DNA of 64,000 nt. It comes from Dastarcus helophoroides. Lineage: Eukaryota > Arthropoda > Insecta > Coleoptera > Bothrideridae. The stretch is taken from the NCBI GenBank assembly GCA_028583605.1, contig CM053326.1, forward strand, positions 10,920,587 to 10,984,586, read 5' to 3'. Made by a program: the position numbers and the translations under genes. Within the stretch, counting starts at the first letter, position 1; the number at the start of each line of letters is the position of its first letter. Positions 56,828 to 64,000 of this stretch are shown piece after piece. The notes beneath the pieces are model-generated. The model was not told the DNA's origin and searched no databases. It saw only the letters and a list, made by a program, of their open reading frames with translations.

Positions 56828-57698
56828 GTCTTCCTATAAGTTCCCTTTTGTTGCTTCGCTTTCCGTGTAATAGTAGCCCTTGCAGCCTTGACCATAAATT
56901 TTCTAATGGATTTAAATCTATCATGGCAAGGTAGGATAGTAACGTCATGATTCCTAAACAATTTCATGGAGGTCTTGGCTGCATGGCAGGGCTTTGCATC
57001 CTGTTGAAAGATCCATAGCTGAGTATCAACTTCAAATAAATCTTTGATCGATGGCAGCAGTTTGGCTTGCAGTATTTCTTCTAAATATTTTTTTGCATTA
57101 ATGTGACCCTTTATTACTGCCAAACGCCCTACTTCGTTAGTGGTCATACAAGCTCACACCATGACGCTCACAGAGGGTTTCATAGTTGTACACTGAGGTA
57201 AAAATTTTCTTCCGGTCGGCGACGAACAAATTTCACTTCGTAGCTCCCAAAGATGGAGATACTCGTTTCATCACTCCAAATTACCTTCCTGCACTGTTCT
57301 TCTGTCCATCTTTGTGTGTAATAGCACAATCAATCCGTTTTAGCCGCTGTTTTTTATTCAGAATTGACCTATTTTTAGAAGTTCTCTTTCTCAATCCATT
57401 TTCACTCAACTTTCTTCTGATAGTGCGCTCCGATGTTTGTAATCCAGATAATTTGACAATAGCATAAATGTCTTTTGCTGATCTGCGATGCCAAATACAG
57501 GCGGCATATTCTGTGCCTGTGCTCATTGCATTGATTGATTTTCGGCTTTCTGCCAATTATTTTAGCTAAGTTTTTTGTTCCAGTGTTATAAAGACATTTA
57601 CACACTTTCATTACACCTAATTTTGTGGCGTTACCACCCAACCTGTTTACTATTTCTTGGTATGTATAACCTTTTTTACGAAGGGTAATTGCTTTGAC

Positions 57699-60600
57699 GA
57701 GGACTTCGAACTGTTACTATTTTCGTACTGGTTTCCGGTTTTCGTTCCGGAAAAAATTATATAGGTTCAATTCCGGTCTTCGCTCCGACAAAAATAACGG
57801 CTTTTTTCGGTTTTTGGGTTTTGGTTCAGCTCCGAGTGACTCATTTTTCATTTTTTATTTAAAATAATCTCGGGTAATCTCGAAACAAAAATCCAAATTT
57901 CAATGAAATTTAGGAAAAAAATTCAAATTAAAATTAAAATTTCGATTTAGGTTGAAATTATGAGTACAAAGTCAATTTTTCTAGAAAATGTAGGAACTGT
58001 AAATTTGTACTCTAACTTTTAGAATAAATAGAATTTAAAATTAAAAATTTTAGATTTCAAAATTTTAAGTTAAACTATTTAGAAATAATGTTAACACTTT
58101 TTAAGTTTAAACATAAAATGTTTAGAAAAGTAATATATAAAGCGAAATTAATATTCCTAAAAAAATGAATTTGAAGTGAAATTTTCAGGAAAAGAAAATA
58201 ACAATTTTAAAATTGTGCAAAGAATTTAAAATTAAAAAAAAAGTATTAAGGTGCAAAATTCCGACTTATACCAAGGATTTTAAGTTTCGAGAAGATACAC
58301 GAATAATAGAGTTGAAAGTAAAATTGTTATGATTAATATGAAAATTTTACATTTTTTTTTACATATAAGAGTTTTTTTTTTAAATTTTTTTCAAGTGTGG
58401 GTTAAACCCTGACAATTTTTTTTATGTCGTGTTTCAATTCAATATTTTGGGAAAATCATTCAAATTTAGAGGAGATAATTGCACTGTTTTAAGAACTAAC
58501 ATTTTGATTCAATCAATGATCAAAGTTCGAAAAAACAATTTTTTCATAAATAAAAATTTCTCAAGATTTCAACTATTTCGACTAATTATGAGTCTTTTAA
58601 ACATTCGAATTTAGAGATTACTGCGTAAATATCAAAAAAAAGTCATAATTTTTAAAAAAAGAGTATATTTCATGTTTAAGTCGAAATTTTAGAAAAAAAA
58701 TTGCAATTTAAATATAAAATTTTAAGAAAAATGTAAACATTTCAAAAAAAAATTAAATCCCTTTACTATCTTTTATCAAAATTTCGAATTCTTTTTAAAC
58801 ATTTTTAAGTTTTAGGAAATTTGGAGCAAACATTTCGAAGTTATTTTTGAAATTTTATTATGTTCTTAAGATTCCAAGTTCAAATTTGAAATTTTAATTT
58901 TTTTAACATAGAACTAGCCTAAATTTAAAGAGAAAACTATCATCGATTTTTGAAATGGTCAAATTTTAATTGAAAGTGAAAAACGTTTGTCAAAGATTAA
59001 AATTTAATAACTAATGAGATTTCCATTTTTCTAGAAACTTTGAATTTTTAAGGAGATGTTGAGGATTCCAAATTTTATCAAAATCGAGTTAACATTTTTA
59101 AATTCAGAAATTGATAAAATGTTTCGTAAACTTTTAAGTTTTTTTTTACCAAAAGTTATTTAAAGTCAAATCTCATAAGTAATGAAGGTCGAAATTTACC
59201 GATTAAAGTTAAAATTTTCTGATTGAGGTGAAATTTTGTTTTCTTTCTTTTTTTTTTAAGTTTTAACCTTAGAGCTCACAATTTCGAGAAAACTTGACAG
59301 TTTGAAATTAAAGTCGAATTAAAGTCGATATTTTGATTCTAAAGTTGGAATTTTGGGAAAAAAGTAAAAATTTAAATTTTAAACTAAACATTTTGACAGG
59401 AACTCGAAGTTTGAACAAAAACCAACGATTTTAAGAAATTCTGGTATTTTCGATTTTAAAAATTTGAAGCTACTAATAGCGGGGGTACACTTCTAAATTA
59501 TAAAAAAATTAGTTTTAACCAAAAACCTTGAAAAAATTCAGGTTTCTTAGAAAGTGTGTATCAAGATAAAAAAAATTCAAAATTTTGATTTTAATCTCGA
59601 AATTTTTGAAAACTGATCGAAATTTCATGTTTAAACTTGACATTTACAAACTCGAAAGTTTATAGTAAAGCAAAATTATGAAAATCTAGTTTATCTTAAA
59701 ATGTTAGAATTTTTCTCATAATTTCTCGTTAACTTGAAATTTGTTTTTATCAATTTTAAGCTTCTCTTGACATTTAAACTTTTTTCTCAAAATGTAGTGG
59801 TTAGGTTTGACATTTTAAGGTTAAAGTCGAAATTTCGAGGAGAAAGGTCAACATTTCCAAAAAAGTGCGCGTTATTAAAGAAAAACCTTTCACAACAATT
59901 TTAATTTGAGATTTTAGCCATTTCATCGAATTTTTTACTTTATTCTCAAAATTTGGGAATAAGGCAGAAATTTTAAGATTTTCTTAGGAGAGGTTCTTCT
60001 GAAAATTCTGAGTTCAAACTTGAACTGTAATATTTTCCTCTAAATTTTTGTTACAAAACTCGAAATCTAGACTTCCTTTTGGAAATGTTGTCTTTTGATC
60101 TTAAAATGTTGACCATCTCAAAGTTTGAACTCTGTTTAAATTTTATAACTAAAAATGCGAGGATATTTTTGTTTTAAGAGTTTTTATCTGTTCAAAGTTT
60201 TGCATAACATTTAAAGTTGCTTTTTAAAATTCCACTTATACATTTCCAGTTTTCCTGTTTGAATTTGTTTTTCAGAATTTCGTGTTTAATTTAATCTCTG
60301 ACAATTAAATTCGTTAAAATAAATTTATTTAGAATAATTTTTTAAACTTTTTTAACCTTTGTATTAACATTTTTACGTTAAAGATAATTTTTTTAAATTT
60401 TTTTCGGATTTTTAAATTAATATTTTGATTTTTTTAGAAATTTCGATTTTAGTCTGAAAACATAAATTTGATAAACAAAATGAAATGCCTCTTTTCTTCA
60501 TAGGCACCTCAGGTCACATCAAAAATTACTACAAGCCATATGTGGCTCGCGAACTACGGGTCAGGCATCAATTGTTTAGAACGATTGAAATAATAGGAAA

Positions 60601-61080
60601 AAATTGTAATTGTAAACCCAGAACTTTGAGAAAAAAGGTGAAATTGAAGAAAATATTCGAAATTTATTTTATAAAAATTCTACATAATTTTGATTCAAAT
60701 GCTAGTAGTAAATGTCGAAATATTTAAAAATAAACGTCAATATTTCTAGAACAATTCAAAATTTTAAATTTAAAGCTGATCTTTATGGGACAAAATAAAA
60801 ATAGGTTTACATTCAAAAATGTAATAAAAAAAAGTCTAAGTTTCAAAAAGATTCGTGAACAATACAATAATAATAATCGAGAGAAAATATTGGGTTTTAA
60901 TTCGAGACTTTCAATATAAAGCTGAAATTAAACTGGGGAGGTTTTGTCAATTGTGGACTTTTGAATCGGTACTGAATCGAAATAAACCGATATTTTGTTT
61001 TCGGTTCAGTTCAGGTTTTCGTTCAGACAGAAATAACGTTTTTTTTCGGTTTCCGGTTCAGTTCCGGTTCGAAAACCCTG
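57699..61080. mobile_element. 3.38-kb non-autonomous hAT (CAGGG family) inside Tc1
   Basis: The left end GAGGACTTCGAACTG is a decayed form of CAGGGCTTCGAACC. The right end, inverted, is CAGGGTTTTCGAACCGGAAC. The flanks GCTTTGAC (57691-57698) and GCTCTGAC (61081-61088) match at 7 of 8. CCGGTT-type subterminal repeats are present at both ends (57725-57840 and 61000-61070) as in the copy at 2022. The interior is TTTCGA-type DNA without genes. It interrupts the Tc1 transposase N-terminus. Confidence 0.87.
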
Positions 61081-61909
61081 GCTCTGACCCTCTTTCCTGG
61101 TGACCAGTCAACACGTTTTGACTTAGAACCATTTTCTTTAAAATTCTCTTTACCAACAACCTAACATAACTACTACTCAAAGTTGCTAATAACTACTGAG
61201 AGTCGCATGCAAATGCGCTAAATTCTTTATATTGGACGCTACTCGGCGTTATTTGGCTAGATATTTCTGACACGAAGCAGTTTTGTTATTGATGTCACTT
61301 CAGAAATCTCAAATTTTTGGTGATTCCCTCACATCCATTCCCATAAATCTTTATATGATTATTGATATAACGTAAGTAGCAAGAAATGCGTCAAGTAGCA
61401 AGTAGAAACATAAAACTGTAAAATACAATGTATAATTGCGTTGATAAATAACATAAATGATGACCAAGAGACGAATGTTGCTGTAAAAATAATAATTTTA
61501 TGAAAGTTTTTAGAATTTTGGCTACTAGTGTGGCATTAGAGATGTAGCCAAAAATTATTAAGAAACGCTATTCATGGAAAGGAAGTTCTCTCAGAGAACT
61601 TCTCTTGGGAGGCCTGGAAGGTGCTTTATGCTTTATTATATTATATAAATAGCATTATGTTTCTATATTACCAATATTCAAAGCAATGACAATGTTTTGG
61701 TCATTTCGAATTTATGTATTTCGAACTGAGCGATGATTTCCAAAATTTTGCATGTCAATCTGAGCACTCCTCAATACACAGAGGCGAGAGATTGGTGTAG
61801 TTCAAGTTGCCTGTTTTTACAACGAGCTCGGTTTTCCTGCTGATTCGGCGTGAATCGGAAAATCGATGAGCCTAGAGAACGCAGGACCGCAGGAGTTGCT
61901 AGCTAACTC

Positions 61910-62066
61910 GACTCGCTATATAATATTCCTTCCTGCCGCTGAAAGATTTTATATCGCTTTGTTCAGCAGTGCCGTGCGAAGTGTTACATATTTGTGCGTG
62001 GATATTGAGTGACGGACGGTGTGTGAAATTTTATGACCGCTTCTTTGTGCCATATCATGAAAGAAA
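61910..62066 (+). promoter_or_regulatory. Candidate promoter and 5'UTR of the 62067 gene
   Basis: CTATATAATA at 61916-61925 and TTTATATC at 61948-61955 are TATA-like. TTCAGCAGT at 61962-61970 resembles an arthropod initiator. A GC-richer leader of about 90 bases follows to the ATG. Which TATA is used cannot be decided from sequence. Confidence 0.35.
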
Positions 62067-62274
62067 ATGACAACAACATCAATTCGTAAATCGTACGGAA
62101 ACCGTAAATTGTATTCGTTCCCCGAAGACTATCCTCTGAAGGCGACAAAATCCAGAATTAGTTCCGCTAATGCTCCGAAAAAATCGGAAGATATTGCCAA
62201 ATTGATAAAATACATTGAGGATAATATTGTAGGACGAACGAATGCTTTTCTTGGACCTTTTGGAAGGCGAAAAG
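62067..62274 (+). CDS. First exon of a probable class-V aminotransferase-fold protein
   Basis: The ATG is in good context (GAAAATGA) and the donor GTAAG follows at 62275 after a phase-1 end. The 69 residues start MTTTSIRKSYGNRKLYSFPE and end with IAKLIKYIEDNIVGRTNAFL then GPFGRRK. From memory, ENxxG-(5)-F-x-x-P-F/Y-G-R-R-x is what precedes the YCDYTASG segment in metazoan PLP-dependent aminotransferase class-V proteins related to cysteine desulfurases. The catalytic Lys and the rest lie right of the window, so the family call rests on one motif and the function is not assigned. Confidence 0.55.
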
Positions 62275-63975
62275 GTAAGATATAAAATTATTTTTGGTTC
62301 ACTTTATTATTGACCTATTTTATAAAAGTTTTAATGTTTACAAATTTATAGATATACATATGCAATTGTATATTTTTCGGGTTTCTTTACTATATCAATA
62401 TATCAACAATTTTGATCTCGAATATGGATATTACTACTGACTATAGAACCATATTCTTCAACGTTACGGACAGTTTCGTTTGTCTTGCAATTTTTTTTTA
62501 AATACTTCCCCTTACGATGATTTGTATTTGTTATTAAAAAGTTTAATTAATCCAGTAAAAATAAATCCAAATAAGTTATGTAGTCAATAAGATGAACCAA
62601 TAGATAAACAAAACCAAAAAATGCTTTTAATTTGTTTACATAAAATATTAGGTATCTGGTTAGCATACAAATGGTTACTTACTCATCATGAATTTTTTAT
62701 ATGCGATAAAGATCATAGTTCAAAAAATTGTGAATTGTTTGTAATAATACTAGCACTATATGTTAAACGGGAATTTTATGTGTACATCACCTAACATTTA
62801 TCTTTCTGGATAATTTTATCGTTTTATGGGCAATTAAACTGACTTTAACATTCTTGATGTTTACGTTTACATATCTTATGCAGATATCAGTCACTAGAGA
62901 AATAAAAACAAATTATTGCTGCAAAAAAATAATTACTTTGGATTGCTTTTTTATTACTATTACTAAATTATTACTAACATTTTGAAATGAGGCGTTCAGC
63001 CTTCCTTCAGTCATTGCCAGGGGTGTTTAGTTTTCAGCCAGAACCGCAATTTCTGTTCGCTCTAAATAATAAATAATTATTTTACAAAGAATTCCCAAGT
63101 GTCTGAAATGCAGAAAATTCAATCAAAATTAAACTCCACTAAGCTTCCGTTATTAACGCATAATATGTTCTGTAATTTAGTTTGCTCAATAAATTGTTGG
63201 TGGCTTTTTTAAAAACGAGAAAATATTGCAATTCAAGGCAGAAAAGCATGGTATTAGCTCAATAACTAGAGCACAAGAAAAACTTTTCTAAAGTTAATGT
63301 AGCACGGTATCGCATCCATTCCAGAGGCCATACTCTTCTGGTGGGAAAGTGACACAAAACAAGAGCGGGGTGGTCAATGCCGGCCTCTATGATATAATTC
63401 AGTATGTCACTCCCCCAGACGCTGGAAATCTTTTGTAGAAAGTTTCAATAAAAACCAATTTTCAACTTAGATATTCGAAAAAATTCCAAATCACTGGATG
63501 ATAACATCGGAGGACTAGGTTTAACCCAGGACAGTGTTTAATTTTTTGTTGTTTGTTTTGCCTCAAACATGAAGGTGTTTTAAGCCAACTTCTTAAAATC
63601 TCAATCCATTAATTTAGATTCAGGTCTCGTATCTCTGTCGTAATAATAATTTATTAATATTCCTTACATTATTGTAACGTAATATATGCAAATTTTGTTT
63701 ATCTAGTACTTTCATGAGGTGTGAATGTAAAGATACTTAACTGCCTCAAGAGAGAGATTATTTCCTCCTGCTTACAACATACTTTCACATAATTTGAACT
63801 TCCAATAATAGTTAACAGTTATTTACATTCGAAATTAGATTTGTTTAATGAAAAACGTGCTACTGCTGATTTAATTTCTACCTATTTACTCGGTTATATT
63901 GTGTTACATAAGGCAAATAAATTTGTTACTCCTATTTACATATTCCGTTTTGTTCACTTTTCATTCAGCTTGAAG
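62275..63975. other. Intron of the 62067 gene
   Basis: AT-rich intronic sequence. No open frame or repeat with recognisable ends was found before the hAT end at 63976. Confidence 0.5.
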
Positions 63976-64000
63976 CAGTGTTTCTCAACCTTTTTTCTGT
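63976..64000. mobile_element. Start of a hAT (Charlie-like) element, cut by the window edge
   Basis: CAGTGTTTCTCAACCTTTTT is the classic terminus of Charlie-type hAT elements (CAGTGGTTCTCAACC). The preceding GCTTGAAG (63968-63975) would be its 8-bp duplication, testable only beyond the window. Confidence 0.65.

Larger units (their letters stand above)
55505..61140 (-). pseudogene. Tc1-type transposase, fragmented
   Basis: The minus-strand segments are collinear across the insertions. N-terminal RVDWSPGKRV-like sequence (about 61130-61081) continues beyond the hAT as ITLRKKGYTYQEIVNRLGG (HTH, 57690-57630). It then runs through QTSERTIRRKLSENGLRKRT (57470-57400), VGRLAVIKGHINAKKYLEEI, LWIFQQDAKPCHAAKTSMKL (QQD catalytic block, about 57015) and DLNPLENLWSRLQ (about 56900). 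Across the second hAT it continues as EDIIQSWFRVITPRDLVRLV and ends KGYSTKY at TAA 55505-55507. Several frameshifts are present, so it is inactive. Confidence 0.85.
55262..61531 (-). mobile_element. Tc1/mariner element broken by two hAT insertions
   Basis: The left end ACACAAGTGGCCAAAATTCT (55262) and the right end (61531, reverse complement ACACTAGTAGCCAAAATTCT) are inverted repeats continuing as AAACTTT(T/C)ATAAAAT(C/T)ATT. Removing the hATs at 55630 and 57699, with one duplication each, leaves about 1.67 kb, the standard length of a Tc1 element. A TA duplication at the outer ends is not clearly preserved. The transposase is on the minus strand. Confidence 0.85.

Noticed and set aside
60485..60727. 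80-codon plus-strand frame near the right end of the hAT at 57699
   Set aside because: It lies inside the non-autonomous hAT interior, has no recognised domain, and its composition follows the repeat.

Overview
This is an AT-rich, intron-rich arthropod genome segment, almost certainly insect and probably a beetle. That guess rests on the protein families, the transposon types and a GGAACACCCTGTAT-type repeat; the species is not determined. Four host genes are supported by exon-by-exon reading. They are the 3' two-thirds of a Gemin5 (Drosophila rigor mortis) homologue on + (5428-32169, six exons), a complete mannose-6-phosphate isomerase on - (45483-47600, six exons), a complete MCTS1 gene on + (50685-51516, six exons), and the first coding exon of a probable class-V aminotransferase-fold protein on + (62067-62274). 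MPI and MCTS1 are divergent, with 3.1 kb between them.

Nearly everything else is mobile DNA, often nested, and many insertions can be dated relative to each other because both ends and the target-site duplication (TSD) are visible. Gemin5 intron 5774-13627 holds a Penelope-like element (RT plus GIY-YIG) split by a 1.1 kb hAT element, a DDE_4-type transposase remnant and a 170-bp tandem repeat. Intron 14116-30124 is mostly one 14.6 kb composite: an element with TAGAGACC ends and a 7/8 TSD, into which three things inserted. These are an apparently intact pogo/jerky-type transposon, a GC-rich-ended terminal-inverted-repeat (TIR) unit that contains a nearly intact jockey-type LINE, and a truncated LINE. 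The same intron ends with two hammerhead-ribozyme motifs in a direct and inverted repeat.

From 33.5 to 45.3 kb lie a MITE, a CACTA-ended unit containing a LINE with RNase H and a 0.5 kb hAT, a hAT carrying a solo LTR, a decayed pogo relative, a large foldback and a second LTR. From 52 to 61.5 kb come two nested LINE fragments and a Tc1 element broken by two hAT elements. The window ends 25 bp into another hAT end.

The striking 'TTTCGAAATTT' low-complexity DNA that fills much of the window is not random intergenic sequence. Much of it is the interior of large non-autonomous hAT-like elements (2022-5277, 14182-28810, 57699-61080). In the first two of these and in the copy at 42830 it is T-rich on one side and A-rich on the other, so those units look like giant imperfect foldbacks. 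No tRNA, rRNA or CRISPR array was recognised, but RNA genes were not exhaustively searched.
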